From: Candidatus Solirubrobacter pratensis | GTDB taxonomy: Bacteria; Actinomycetota; Thermoleophilia; Solirubrobacterales; Solirubrobacteraceae | Length of the DNA: 64,000 nucleotides | Direction: 5' to 3' | NCBI RefSeq assembly: GCF_000425945.1 | Contig: NZ_AUEK01000017.1 | Span: 1 to 64,000 of the forward strand | Part shown: positions 50,524-60,363 of the stretch, piece by piece | Layout of the letters: every line of letters begins with the position of its first letter | Position numbering within the stretch: the first letter of the stretch is position 1 | Notes under the pieces: generated by a model | The model's input: the letters and a program-made list of their open reading frames with translations, nothing else | Told to the model about the DNA's origin: nothing | Databases searched by the model: none | Made by a program: the position numbers and the translations under genes

Positions 50524-53500
50524 TTACGGGTTGGTGGTGGCCAGGGTGAACGTGAGCGTGCGGCTGTAGGAGCCGGTCCTCAGCGCGTCGCCGGCTCCGA
50601 TGTGCTGCGTGAACGCGATCGCGGACGTCCCGTTTGAGACCGGGCCGGTCCACGCGGACGGCGTCATCGAGACCTGCAGCGCGTCGGGCAGCGCGAAGCT
50701 GCCGTCGGTCAGGTGGCCGGGATCTGAGACGCTGAGCGTCGCGTCCGCGGCGGTGCTCGTGACGGTCGCCGTAGTCGCCGCGCTGTAGGTCTGCTCGACT
50801 CCCGGCGTGAACGCGCCAAAGGACGCCGGCGCGCCGAGCGTGAGCGCGAGCGTGGCGGGGACGTCTCCGCCGACCGTCGTGCCGGCGCCGGTCTCGGTCG
50901 CGGTGATCGCGACCCTCTGCGGCTCGACCGCGTCGGCCGGCAGCGACGCCGCGGACGCCGAGACGTGGTAGTTCCCGGTGGCCAGCTGGTGGGGCACGTC
51001 GACGGCGCCCGAGATCTCGCCGAGCGCGTTCGCCTCCAGGACGGACGTGGCGGACGGCGTCGAGTCGAGTGAGATCGTGACCGGCTCGCCTGCGGCGAAG
51101 CCGGACCCGGTCACGGCGATCTTTCCGCCGGCGTTGACCCGGTCGTCGGCTTGGATGGCCGGGGAATCTCCCGCGACCTCGAAGACCCGCTGGCCGGTCC
51201 CGGCCGTCGGGAACGTGATCGAGGTGACCTTCCAGCCCTTCGGAGCCACGTACGGCTTCGTCGCGAACACGTAGGCGCCCGGATCGTTGGCCGTCTCGGT
51301 CGCGAGACGGTGGGGCATCCACGCCACGACGGTGTTGTCGTACTGCGGCTGGAGCGTGCCGTTCTGGACGTTGCCGACGGTGGAGGGCAGGACCCAGTTG
51401 GAGAACGCGACCGGATAGGTCACCGTGTCGACCTTGTCGCCGTCGGTGATCTGCAGCGACGCCTGGATCGTCGTGCTGCCGGTGTAGGACGCGCCCACGA
51501 GCGAGAAGCTCGCGCTGGGACGCTCGAGCGTGATGGTCTGGTTCGCGGCGGGCTGGGAGGCCTCGGCGAACCCGACGGGTGCCGTCGGCCAGATGACCGT
51601 CAGCGGCACGTCGCCGGCGGTGAAGTGCTTGACCGCCCCGGGTGCCAGGCCCACGGAGGCCAGCTGCTTACGGTCGTAGGTGTTGGTGGTCGTGTTGTCG
51701 CCCATGTTCGTACCGTTGCCACCGGACCAGGTCACGCCGCTGCCGCCGTCGAACGAGCCCTTGAGCGCGTCGTAGGAGGCAGTGCCGGTGACCGTCCTTG
51801 CGGCCTCCAGCGATCCGGGCTTGGCCACCCGGAGGATGGCCTTCTCCGAGGTCGACGCCCCGCCGGATGTGAGCTTGACGGTCGCCTCGTAGTAGCCCGA
51901 GGCGAGGTACGGGTCGACGGTGAACGACAGCGGGACGTGGGCTCGTCCGTTGGCGTCGAAGGACTGCGACGGAACCTTCGCCGCGACGATGCCCGGGTTC
52001 GAGGTGGTCACCGCGACGTCGAAGCCGTCGGAGGTCGAGCCGATCCGCTGGACGTCCAACTGCGCGGTGCCGGTTGCGCCCGGCTGCAGCACGACCGCCC
52101 CAGAGGTCGGGGAGCCGACGGTGCTGACGTTGAGCGCGGCCGGCTTGGAGCCGTCCTTCCACGACGGCGGCAGGTCGGCGTCGGCGGTGCCCCAGGTGTT
52201 CGGCTGCGAGCCCAGGGTCACGTCGATCATGGTGTCCTTGGAGAGGGTCCGCCAGTCCAACCACGACTTCGAAGTGGAGGCTCCGTTGATCGCGACCTGG
52301 TTGATGTACTTGTGGCCGTCGGGCGCCTGGTAGTTGCGGTTGGTCTGGGCGCCCTCGGCGTTGATGGTCAGCGAGTGGCCGTTTCCGAGGTGGACGACGG
52401 ACTTGTCGAACATCGGGGCGTTGAAGGTCACGACCGACGAGCCAGAGCTCTCGGGGTACAGGCCGAGCGCTGCCCAGACGTAGAAGTTGGCCAGGGCGCC
52501 GAGGTCGTCGTTGCCCGGCTCAGAACCCGAGGGCTGGTAGCCGAACAGGCTCTGCGTGATCTGGTCGACCACCTCGGTCGTCCGGTCCGGACGGCCGAGA
52601 TAGTTGAAGATCCACGGTACGCCGAAGTCCGGCTCGTTGTCGAGGTTCATGTAGGGAACGCCGACGCTCGCTCCTTGCACCAGGCCCTTCGAGAGGAACG
52701 TGTTCAGTCGCTGGACTGCCGCGTCCTTGCCGCCCATCGCCGTGATCAGGCCCGCGAGGTCGTCCGGGACCATCCAGACGTACTGCTCGGCGTTGCCCTC
52801 CTCGAAGCCCTGCTGGCCGAGGTCGTAGACGTTGCCGCGATAGCCGAACGAGGCCGGATACTGCTGGTTCGGGTCGGCGTTGTCGGGATAGCGCCCGTTG
52901 ATGTCGCGCGGCTGGATGCCGTTCGCCGTCGGGTTCCACAGGTTCTGCCAGTACTGGGCGCGATCGAAGAACTGGTTGGCGATGTCCGTCCGCCCCCGTT
53001 CCGCGGCGAGCGTGGCAACGGAGAAGTCGTCGATCGAGTACTCGAGCGTGTAGGACGCGCCGGTGACCATGTGGTCTTCCTGGAAGGGCCGCACCTGGGG
53101 CGCGTACTTGAACACGTTGTAATAGTCCGCGCCGGGCCGTTGCATGACGGGCAGCCGGACGTTGAGCATCCCGTTCGTGCCGCCGGCTCCGGTGTTGGTT
53201 CCGCCCGTGAACGTGCCCGCCTTGTCGCCGACGATGTTGTCGACCATGACGTCGAGCGCCTTGTCGACGTCCCAGTCGCGGGCGCCGAACTCCCAAGTGG
53301 ACGCCAGAAGGGGACCGACGCTGTCGCCGTTCATCTGGTCGGTCGAGCTGTTGGCGACCGTCCACCGTGGGAAGGATCCCATCTGGCCGGCGGCGTTGAC
53401 CAGGGACTGCGCCACGTCGGACGCGACGTCCGGGAACAGTGCCGACTGGAAGGCCACCAGGTTCCGGTAGGTGTCCCAGTCGGAGAACATCGAGTACTGG

Positions 53501-54729
53501 ACCCTCGTCCGTCCGCCGGCGCCCGGAGACTCAGAGACGTTATGGACCTTAGGTGTGCTCTCGAACCCGAGATAGTCGCCGTTGACGTCGCTGAAGGTGG
53601 CCGGATGGGTGAGCGAGTGGTAGAGCCCCGTGTAGAAGGTGCTCAAGTAGTCGCTCGACTGCCCCTCGGCCGGAGTGGAGACCTGGACCTTGCTCAGGTC
53701 GGCGTTCCAGGCAGCGACGTTCGCCTGCCGCACGTCGTCGAAGCTGCGCGTGTTGGGCAGCTCGGTGTCGAGGTTGAGCTGGGCGTTCGCCGCCGACGTG
53801 TACGAGACCGCCATGCGGGCGGTGATCGTCTGGGTGCCGTCGGGGAAGGTGAAGTAGCCGCCGGTCTGGGTGTTCGAGCTCGTCGACACGTGCGTGCGTC
53901 CCGCCTGCGCCGCCTGGCCGTTGACCCACGTGCCGAAGTCCGCCCACGGCTGCTCGAAGCGCAGCGCGTAGTAGATGTTGTGCTGCTCGCCCTTGCGGCA
54001 GAAGTTGCCCACCAGGGCACGGCCCGTGACGACGCCGGTCGCGGGATCGATGGTGAGCTCGGAGTTATAGGAGGACGTCGACCAGGCGGTCTGGTTCGTG
54101 CGCAGGAAGACCTTGGGCCGCGGCGTGTCCGCGGGGAAGGTGAACCGCGCGATGCCGCCGCGCGTCGAGGCGCTCAGCTCGCTGGTGATCAACCGTCCGG
54201 CGGCGGTCGTCCCGCTCATCGTCGAGGTGTCCCGAGCGGTGACCTTGTAGTAGCCCGCCTCACCGGTCTCCGGGTACGTCGTACGGCTCAACGCGAGCTT
54301 CTGGGCCCACGGAGCGGCCGTATTGCTCGTGGCGGTGAGGTTGTCGTAGCTGGTCGGGAGAAGGGGAAAGTCGCCGCCCATGCCGCAGCCCTGCGAGGCG
54401 TGGGTCGCGCCGAAGCCGATCAGGTAGTTCTGGTTGTACTTGTAGCCGGCGCCGGTCGGGCCGGTCGTGCTCTGGACGTTGCCGCCGCTCGCCGTGTCGG
54501 GCGAGAACTGGACCATGCCGAAGGGCATCGCCGGCCCGGGGAATGAGTTGGTCGCGCCCTGCGTGCCCGCCAGCGTGTGAACGTACTGGGCCGGGTCGGT
54601 GACGAGGGAGCCGGCCGCCATCGCCGACGGCATCTCGACGACGGCGGGAGCAGCGAGTATCACCGCCGCGATGCTCGAGACGACCAGGCGCCTCGTACAC
54701 CCTTTCCTCCGTGAACTGGCAGACGTCAT
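50524..54729 (-). CDS. Secreted GH92 alpha-mannosidase-type glycosidase
   Basis: The 1,401-residue protein begins with a signal peptide (RLVVSSIAAVILAAPAVVEM). The GH92 part (about 45-800) shows HTLAGTQGATNSFPGPAMPFG, a calcium/catalytic region with FSDWDTYRNLVAFQSALFP, EGNAEQYVWMVPDDLAGLI, LDNEPDFGVPWIFNYLGRPD and GSEPGNDDLGALANFYVWAA. GH92 enzymes are calcium-dependent exo-alpha-mannosidases. C-terminal beta domains follow: an NPCBM-like or CBM-like region, a TGSGFAAGEPVTI Ig-like domain and the TLTFTL-type module. AGGAGAG precedes the ATG at 54729. It would attack mannan or glycoproteins outside the cell. Confidence 0.9.
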   Translation of the reverse strand: MTSASSRRKGCTRRLVVSSIAAVILAAPAVVEMPSAMAAGSLVTDPAQYVHTLAGTQGATNSFPGPAMPFGMVQFSPDTASGGNVQSTTGPTGAGYKYNQNYLIGFGATHASQGCGMGGDFPLLPTSYDNLTATSNTAAPWAQKLALSRTTYPETGEAGYYKVTARDTSTMSGTTAAGRLITSELSASTRGGIARFTFPADTPRPKVFLRTNQTAWSTSSYNSELTIDPATGVVTGRALVGNFCRKGEQHNIYYALRFEQPWADFGTWVNGQAAQAGRTHVSTSSNTQTGGYFTFPDGTQTITARMAVSYTSAANAQLNLDTELPNTRSFDDVRQANVAAWNADLSKVQVSTPAEGQSSDYLSTFYTGLYHSLTHPATFSDVNGDYLGFESTPKVHNVSESPGAGGRTRVQYSMFSDWDTYRNLVAFQSALFPDVASDVAQSLVNAAGQMGSFPRWTVANSSTDQMNGDSVGPLLASTWEFGARDWDVDKALDVMVDNIVGDKAGTFTGGTNTGAGGTNGMLNVRLPVMQRPGADYYNVFKYAPQVRPFQEDHMVTGASYTLEYSIDDFSVATLAAERGRTDIANQFFDRAQYWQNLWNPTANGIQPRDINGRYPDNADPNQQYPASFGYRGNVYDLGQQGFEEGNAEQYVWMVPDDLAGLITAMGGKDAAVQRLNTFLSKGLVQGASVGVPYMNLDNEPDFGVPWIFNYLGRPDRTTEVVDQITQSLFGYQPSGSEPGNDDLGALANFYVWAALGLYPESSGSSVVTFNAPMFDKSVVHLGNGHSLTINAEGAQTNRNYQAPDGHKYINQVAINGASTSKSWLDWRTLSKDTMIDVTLGSQPNTWGTADADLPPSWKDGSKPAALNVSTVGSPTSGAVVLQPGATGTAQLDVQRIGSTSDGFDVAVTTSNPGIVAAKVPSQSFDANGRAHVPLSFTVDPYLASGYYEATVKLTSGGASTSEKAILRVAKPGSLEAARTVTGTASYDALKGSFDGGSGVTWSGGNGTNMGDNTTTNTYDRKQLASVGLAPGAVKHFTAGDVPLTVIWPTAPVGFAEASQPAANQTITLERPSASFSLVGASYTGSTTIQASLQITDGDKVDTVTYPVAFSNWVLPSTVGNVQNGTLQPQYDNTVVAWMPHRLATETANDPGAYVFATKPYVAPKGWKVTSITFPTAGTGQRVFEVAGDSPAIQADDRVNAGGKIAVTGSGFAAGEPVTISLDSTPSATSVLEANALGEISGAVDVPHQLATGNYHVSASAASLPADAVEPQRVAITATETGAGTTVGGDVPATLALTLGAPASFGAFTPGVEQTYSAATTATVTSTAADATLSVSDPGHLTDGSFALPDALQVSMTPSAWTGPVSNGTSAIAFTQHIGAGDALRTGSYSRTLTFTLATTNP

Positions 54730-54949
54730 CGTCCCAATCTCTCCTCTCGTTGGGTGCAGCGCCCAGAAACGTGGGCGAATGGAGCTCTGACCGCATCTCA
54801 CTCGGACGGGAGCAATGCGATCCGTACGACGGTCGTCGCTGTCACGACTGTAGAGCCCTCTGACAACGTTGTCATGCGAGCCATTTTTGAGGATACTCAA
54901 CGAACGACGGCTCCGCAAGGGTTACGCTCACTTCCACATCTCACCAAGC

Positions 54950-55141
54950 TCACACTCGCCGTCGTACGCGACGGCGGCGTCGACCGCTCCGTTGCGGGCC
55001 ACGCGTTGCGTGCGATGAGCTGCCGTCGCCGCCCACCACGGCGATGCCCTCGACCGCGCTGTCCTCGATCGAGTTCTCCACGACGCGGTTCTCGTGCCTG
55101 CCGACGTCGACGATCACGCCGCCGGCCTTGAGAACGCACAC
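54950..55141 (-). pseudogene. Possible beta-helix repeat fragment
   Basis: A short minus-strand frame contains GGVIVDVGRHENRVVENSIE followed by DSAVEGIAVVGGDGS, which looks like two turns of a right-handed beta-helix (NosD/pectate-lyase type). It continues into Arg-rich noise. Both sides are disrupted. It may be the remainder of a secreted polysaccharide-binding protein. Confidence 0.35.
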
Positions 55142-55161
55142 GTTCGCCCGGCCTTCGGGCG

Positions 55162-55449
55162 CTAAGGAGCGTCGGGCCGCGGGACGCGCGCCGGCGAGCG
55201 GTTGGGCGGGGGCGTCACGGTGACGGCTCGAGCGTCGCTTGGCGCCTGGATTTGCAGGAGCTTGCGGTTAGCGGGTGTCGCGTCGAGCACCTTGAAGATC
55301 ACGAAGTCGGTCCGCTGGAGCCCACCATCAGGCCGGCGCAGCTCGCGCCTGACCATCTCGGGCGCGTCTTGCGCGATGTACCAGCGCACGTGGACGTCGG
55401 CTCCAGGGAGCTCGAGCTGCACCCGGCCCGCACGGGCCGCCGGCCACAC
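55162..55449 (-). pseudogene. Unrecognised protein fragment beside the IS1182 relic
   Basis: A 95-residue minus-strand frame with regular composition (RVQLELPGADVHVRWYIAQD, TDFVIFKVLDATPANRKLLQ) begins exactly at the transposase junction near 55450. Its beginning was probably cut off by that insertion. No family is recognised; it may be the C-terminal part of a gene on this strand. Confidence 0.3.
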
Positions 55450-55451
55450 CG

Positions 55452-55889
55452 GGCAAGATCAATCTCACCGACCCCGACTCGCGCAATGTCACGACGCCGC
55501 GCGGCTAGGTGCAGGGCTACAACGCCCAGGCGGTCTGCACTCAAAACCAGATCGTGATCGCCGCCGAAGTCACGGCCGGCTCACCAGACTTCGGGCACCT
55601 CGCGCCAATGATCACGGCCGCCGAAACCGAGCTCACTGCGGCCGGCATCACTGAGCCTTTGGAGATCGTGCTCGCCGACGCCGGCTATTGGCATCAGGTG
55701 CAGATCGAGCAGCTCACCGGTCGCGGAACGGTCGTCTTGATCCCGCCTGATGCCGGCAAACGCCAGGGCACTCGTCCGGGCTGGGACGGCGGTCTTTACG
55801 ACTTCATGCGGCGCGTGCTCGCGACCGATCGCGGCGGCGGGCTCTACGCCCAACGCAAAGGCATGATCGAGCCGATCTTCGCCGACAGC
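55452..55889 (+). mobile_element. IS1182-type transposase relic
   Basis: The frame gives a degraded DDE transposase C-terminal half: INLTDPDSRNVTTPRG, then a TAG in place of the usual Trp (TGG) and VQGYNAQAVCTQNQIVIAAE, VLADAGYWHQVQIEQLTG with the catalytic Asp, LIPPDAGKRQG, and the Glu in RKGMIEPIFADS. The text then leaves the family. The N-terminal half, the terminal helices and both inverted repeats are missing. The stop and the truncations show it is dead. Confidence 0.8.
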
Positions 55890-56106
55890 CACCGCGACAC
55901 GCGGCAGCGATGCCGACTGATCAGCGGGCTGCCTGTCTCGCATTGAAGGCGAGCGCCCGAACGCCATGGCCGCTGCATCCAGGCGAAGCAGCATTTTCGT
56001 GCTGCCGCCGCTTCGCGTCGGCGATCGACAAGTCGGCGGCCAGCGATGAGTTTTCGATGTGGGCCGAGTCCGATGCGTATGACCCCAACCGGAGATGAGG
56101 AGAACG

Positions 56107-56760
56107 ATGACCATCGTCATCACCGCCTTTGAGCTGTCGCCCGATGGCGGCATGGGCCTGGCGCGCGATACACGCGTTCGCTGGGCGCTGGAAGAGGTGG
56201 GCCGACCGTACGAGGTGCGCCTCGTCTCGTTGCAGGCCAAGAATGAACCCGCGCACCTGCGCCTTCATCCGTTCGGCCTGATTCCGACCTATGAGGAAGG
56301 CGATCTTGCCCTGTTCGAGACAGGCGCGATCATCTTTCACATCGCCGAGCACCATGCGGGCCTGTTCCCGGACGATGCCAATGCGCGGGCGCGGGCCATC
56401 ACCTGGATGTTCGCCGCGCTCAACACCGTGGAGCCGCCGATCCTCGATCTCGTGACCGCCAGGTTCGCGGAGGGCGACAAGCCCTGGGCCGAAGAGCGCC
56501 TGCCGCTGGTCAAGGACCGTATTCGCGATCGACTGGTCCAGCTTTCTGCCCGCTTGGGTGATGCCGACTGGCTCGACGGGGCGTTCAGCGCGGGCGATCT
56601 GATGATGGTGTCGGTGCTGCTGAGGCTGCGACCTTCGGGCCTTCTGGACGAGTTTCCGAAGCTGGCCGCCTATGTTGCCCGCGGCGAAGCGCGCCCCGCG
56701 TACGAACGGGCTTTCGCCGCCCAATGGGCGATCAACGCCGGGAATCCGCAAGCTGGCTGA
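56107..56760 (+). CDS. Glutathione S-transferase-family protein
   Basis: The 217-residue protein has a thioredoxin-like N-terminal domain (LSPDGGMGLARDTRVRWALE, FGLIPTYEEGDLALFETGAI, where the last gives the glutathione-binding E-T/S) and an all-helical C-terminal domain (LVTARFAEGDKPWAEERLPL, WLDGAFSAGDLMMVSVLLR). GAGGAG lies 5 nt before the ATG at 56107. Actinobacteria usually use mycothiol, and the codon style (more GAT, TTC-poor helices) resembles Proteobacteria. It lies between the IS1182 relic and an integrase relic, so horizontal gain is likely. A role in detoxification would be an inference. Confidence 0.88.
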   Translation: MTIVITAFELSPDGGMGLARDTRVRWALEEVGRPYEVRLVSLQAKNEPAHLRLHPFGLIPTYEEGDLALFETGAIIFHIAEHHAGLFPDDANARARAITWMFAALNTVEPPILDLVTARFAEGDKPWAEERLPLVKDRIRDRLVQLSARLGDADWLDGAFSAGDLMMVSVLLRLRPSGLLDEFPKLAAYVARGEARPAYERAFAAQWAINAGNPQAG

Positions 56761-56809
56761 CGAAGTTCTGCATCGGTCGCCTTTGCGCGATCAGCAATCC
56801 CGGCGCTCG

Positions 56810-57398
56810 TCAGCGGCCAAGCGCGACGTGCACTGGGACCATGGGCGCTCGCCGGGCGTGCACCGTCTCGATGATCTCGGCATTGTCGATGCCCTGCAGG
56901 TACACGGACGTGATCCCGAGGTTGCTGTGGCCGAGCTGCCGCTGGATGACCACCAGCGGGACGCCTTCGCGGGCGAGTTCGACGGCGTGCGCGTGGCGAA
57001 GCTGGTGCGGGGCAAAGCGGCGCCGGACGCCGGCGGCCGCCGCGGTGTCTCGCAACTGTGCGCGCGCGGCCGCGAGCGACCATCGTCGGCCGCGCGTCGG
57101 GCCGGTGACGACACAGAACAGTGGCCCCACCGGGAGCTGGAGCCGGGCGGTCTCCCACGGCTGCAACTGCTCCCACGCCCAGTCGTCCATGCCGACCTCG
57201 CGGCGGCGTCCGCCCCTTGCCACGACGCACCAGCACGGCGCCGCGCCGCGGGTCGATGTCGGCCTCGGCGAGCGCCAGCGCCTCGCTGATCCGAAGCCCG
57301 GCGCGCCAGAGCACGACGATCAGGCCGCGCAGGCGCTGCCCGTGAATTAGCCTCGCCTGCGGCGCGGCAAGACAAAGGGAGAGAGCGCCCAGACGCAC
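56810..57398 (-). pseudogene. Tyrosine recombinase (integrase) relic with a frameshift
   Basis: On the minus strand, the first part gives RGLIVVLWRAGLRISEALAL (catalytic Arg) and RRGAVLVRRGKG. One extra G after the AAG then shifts the frame. The second part resumes with REVGMDDWAWEQLQPWE and reaches HQLRHAHAVELAREG (H-x-x-R), QLGHSNLGITSVYLQGI (second His and Tyr). The N-terminal arm-binding domain is lost. It is not active as read, but the core motif residues are still present. Confidence 0.8.
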
Positions 57399-57528
57399 TG
57401 GCGCAGCGTGTCAGGCCAGCAGCTCGGGTGACGCCGTGCACCGGAACGCGGCTGCCGCTTTGGACGAGATGCGGCAGTCGCGTTGCGGCTCCCGCCGGCA
57501 ATCCTTCCGCGGCCATGCCCGCTGTCGC

Positions 57529-57750
57529 TCAGCGACGGAAGAACCCGCGTCGGCGGCGTCTCGGGACCACGCTGGGTCGGTCCGGGTCGACGATCTCGAT
57601 GATCGAGGCGTCGTCGAGCAGATCCAAGAGGCGGTCGAGACCTTCGTCGAGCTTGACCTGCATCTCGTCGGCGTGCAGCGGCCAGACGGCGAACAGGTCG
57701 ATCTCATGCCCGTCGTACTCGAGAGTCTCGGCTCCTTCGTGCTCCCGCGT
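57529..57750 (-). pseudogene. Suppressor-of-fused-like C-terminal fragment
   Basis: A minus-strand frame contains LEYDGHEIDLFAVWPLHADE, then VKLDEGLDRLLDLLDDASII and VDPDRPSVV. This matches the end of bacterial SUFU-domain proteins, often small immunity-type or hypothetical proteins. The frame before about 57750 is arginine-rich noise with no start that gives a whole domain, so the front is lost or frame-shifted. Confidence 0.4.
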
Positions 57751-58151
57751 CGGTATCTCCCTCGCCGTCGAGGTACCACGCGACGCTGCCCATGCTGATC
57801 CGCTGAGTGACCGTGAAGACGTCGGCCTCTCGAGCTGCAATCCAGCGCTGCCGACCGCGCAAACCTCGTCGCTGACGCGTTGCGCGACACGCAGCGGTGC
57901 CGGCGGGCGGCGACGAAGTCCCCGTATTCGACGAAGAGGCGTCCTCGCGCATTTGCGCCGCGGCTCGGTTCGCCGCCTGAGGCGCGGCGCCAGCGCGTTA
58001 CCAGTCAGCAAAGTTGACGACGGTCGCGGCCGAGACGTAGTATGCGCGCAACGTCATTGCGGGTCTCGGCGGCCGCACGCAAAGGATGCGTGGTGCGCAA
58101 AGATGCGCAACGGTCGCGTGGCTCGTGTCGAGCTATTGAGGAGGGTCTCTC
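57751..58151 (+). other. Eroded region before the M28 peptidase gene
   Basis: About 400 bp with no supported gene on either strand. All frames here are short or have Arg/Ala-rich compositions typical of noise in GC-rich DNA. The last ~60 bp contain the leader and ribosome-binding site of the peptidase gene. Confidence 0.4.
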
Positions 58152-59783
58152 ATGCCTTATCGCGTGAGACACTGGTGGTTGCCCGCGCTCTGCGCCACCG
58201 CTGCACTCTGCCTGCCGGCCACGGCGAAGGCCCAATCGAACGCCGGTTGCGACAACCGGGTCAACGACACGCCGGGCAAGCTGGTGCCGTGCGTGACCAC
58301 GGACGATCTCTGGAACCATATGAAGGCATTCCAGGCGATCGCCGACGCCAACCCGGGCGCTGACGGCCATCCGTCGCGCAACCCCGGCGAGCCCGGCTAT
58401 AAGGCGTCGGTCGACTATGTCGCGGATGCGATGCGCAAGGCCGGCTACGACGTCACGCTCCAGCCGTACACGTTCACGTACTCGTCTTACGTCGGGACGC
58501 CGAGCTTCAGCGAGGTCTCACCGACCCCGCGGAGCTTCTCGCTCATCAGCGACTGGAACCCCGGTTCCAGCCAGGGTGACGCGACCGGCGCGCAAGTGAA
58601 GCCGGCCGGCGGCACCGTCATGCCTCCGGCACCCAGCCCGAGCTCGGCGAGCGGGTGCAGCCCGAGTGACTTCACCGGCTTCGCGGGGAAGATCGCCCTG
58701 ATCCAGCGCGGCACGTGCACCTTCGGGACGAAGGTGCTCAACGCCACCAATGCAGGAGCAGTCGGCGTGGTCATCTTCAACGAGGGCAACCCCGGCCGCA
58801 CGAGCGTGTTCTCCGGCAGCATGGTGGACGCGGACGGCAACCCGTTCGTGGCGAGCATCCCAGTGGCGTTCACGTCGTTCGACATCGGCCAGAGCCTCTA
58901 CAACGAGTACACGGCCGGCACGCCGCCGGTCATGAGCCTGAGCATCCACCAGATCGTCGACCCGAACCGCACCGACTGGAACGTCATCGCGGAGTCCAAG
59001 GGCGGCGACCCGAACCACGTCGTGGTGGTCGACGCGCACCTCGACGCCATCTACGGCGCGGGCATGCTCGACAACGCCTCTGGCTCGGCCACGATCCTGG
59101 ACATCGCGCAGCAGATGCGCAAGGTCCATCCGCTCAACAAGCTGCGCTTCATCTGGTTCGGGGGCGAGGAGCTCGGTGAGCTGGGCTCGGAGTACTACGT
59201 CAGCCACCTCTCGGCGAGCGAATTGGCGAAGATCCGCTACGACCTCGACGCGGACGTGACGGCGACGCCCAACTACTCCATCGGCGTCCTCGACCCCGCG
59301 GCCGTCGACCTGTTCGGGCGTACCGTCAGCAAGCAGTTCCCCCCGCAGGTGTACGAACCGTCGAAGGTCGCCCGCGACATGGCGGTGAACTACTTCAGCT
59401 CCGTCGGGAAGAACCACATCTTCTTCTCGCCGGTGGGAACCGACGCGGAGCAGTTCCAGTTGGCGGGCGTTCCCGCCAGCGGTCTGCTGACCGGGCAGGA
59501 CTGCTGCAAGACCCAGGAGGAGGTCGACCTGTTCGGCGGGTCTCTCGGCAACTACGAGGGCAACGTGCCGAGCTTCGACGGCGGATGCGTCGACAACCCG
59601 TTCCGCTGGTGCGACAACCTGAGCAACAACGATCCGAACGTCCTGACGTTCATGTCGAAGGCGTTCGCCGACATGACGGTGCGCATGGCGTACAACACGA
59701 ACGTCGTGTGGGCGGGCGAAGACGTCCACAAACCGACGGGGACGCCGGCCGCGGCAGGACCGCGAGGAGCGGCGGCCCAGTAG
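58152..59783 (+). CDS. Secreted M28-type zinc peptidase with PA domain
   Basis: The 543-residue protein has a signal peptide (LPALCATAALCLPATAKAQ), a protease-associated domain (about 165-265) with GKIALIQRGTCTFGTKV and AGAVGVVIFNEG, and the M28 core: VVVDAHLDAIYGAGMLDNAS (His, Asp), WFGGEELGELGSEYY (Glu pair) and YDLDADVTATPNYS (Asp). The last usual ligand His of the SDH motif reads as Ala in GTDAEQFQLAGVP, so metal binding may differ. GAGGAGGG stands 8 nt before the ATG. The gene ends at a perfect hairpin. It is intact in the middle of an eroded zone. Confidence 0.88.
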   Translation: MPYRVRHWWLPALCATAALCLPATAKAQSNAGCDNRVNDTPGKLVPCVTTDDLWNHMKAFQAIADANPGADGHPSRNPGEPGYKASVDYVADAMRKAGYDVTLQPYTFTYSSYVGTPSFSEVSPTPRSFSLISDWNPGSSQGDATGAQVKPAGGTVMPPAPSPSSASGCSPSDFTGFAGKIALIQRGTCTFGTKVLNATNAGAVGVVIFNEGNPGRTSVFSGSMVDADGNPFVASIPVAFTSFDIGQSLYNEYTAGTPPVMSLSIHQIVDPNRTDWNVIAESKGGDPNHVVVVDAHLDAIYGAGMLDNASGSATILDIAQQMRKVHPLNKLRFIWFGGEELGELGSEYYVSHLSASELAKIRYDLDADVTATPNYSIGVLDPAAVDLFGRTVSKQFPPQVYEPSKVARDMAVNYFSSVGKNHIFFSPVGTDAEQFQLAGVPASGLLTGQDCCKTQEEVDLFGGSLGNYEGNVPSFDGGCVDNPFRWCDNLSNNDPNVLTFMSKAFADMTVRMAYNTNVVWAGEDVHKPTGTPAAAGPRGAAAQ

Positions 59784-59793
59784 TCATGCGCGT

Positions 59794-59821
59794 GGCGCCG
59801 GGCGACGCCTCGCCCGGCGCC
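59794..59821 (+). terminator. Hairpin terminator of the M28 peptidase gene
   Basis: A perfect 12-bp stem (59794-59805 with 59810-59821, GGCGCCGGGCGA type) and a 4-nt loop begin 10 nt after the stop codon. Confidence 0.75.
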
Positions 59822-59912
59822 TACCGCGCTCGCTCAAGCGACGAGACAGCGGTCGCGACCAGTTGCGGCTGTGCGCCGAGTCGAGCCGCGTGAGCTCGCG
59901 CAGCCGCCATGA

Positions 59913-60002
59913 GCCGAACCTCATCGGCGGGATGTCGCTCAAGGACTCGTGCAGCCGGCTGGTGTTGAACCAGCCGACGTACACGACGATCGCGAACTCC
60001 GT
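59913..60002 (-). mobile_element. IS3-type transposase C-terminal scrap
   Basis: Thirty codons on the minus strand give TEFAIVVYVGWFNTSRLHES and LSDIPPMRFG. They match the end of IS3/IS481-type integrase-fold transposases (WxxWFNxxRLHxxLGxxPP). No more of the element is recognised, and both sides are noise. Confidence 0.6.
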
Positions 60003-60177
60003 CGTAGCTCTTCGAGAAGCCGATGCATGCGGACGCGAACCGCTCGGGGTGCTGCACCGACGATCACCCCGAGCTCGCTGCTCGACCTCTGCCAGGTTGC
60101 AGGAACATCGGTGCGCTGCAACCTGTGCAGCAGCGGTTCCTACGCAAGGCTTATGCCGCTCGGCGAAGCTTGACGCC

Positions 60178-60363
60178 ATGACGATCGCTCGTGGCCGGCA
60201 GGTGCGAGACGTCGTGGACTCGCGGCGGCTGCGGGCGCGTGACGCCGCGGTTTCGCGGCCCGCCCGCGTGGTCCGCTGGATGGCCGGCGAAAGCGCCGGG
60301 CAGTGTGGATCGTGCGTGCACGGCCTCGCGCTGCGCCTGCGCAGCGGCCGGGAGGCGGAGTGA
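60178..60363 (+). pseudogene. NuoF-like iron-sulfur C-terminal fragment
   Basis: A short frame contains ARVVRWMAGESAGQCGSCVHGL, the 4Fe-4S binding end of NADH-dehydrogenase NuoF-like proteins (SxxxCGPCxxG). The frame's end overlaps the following cytochrome-like gene by 4 nt, which preserves the original operon joint. The FMN/NADH domains and most of the protein are missing, replaced upstream by IS remains. An ATG at 60178 would give only 61 residues. Confidence 0.65.

Noticed and set aside
55452..57398. A functional prophage or transposon
   Set aside because: The transposase has a stop and two truncations, the integrase a frameshift; no structural phage genes or inverted repeats were seen.
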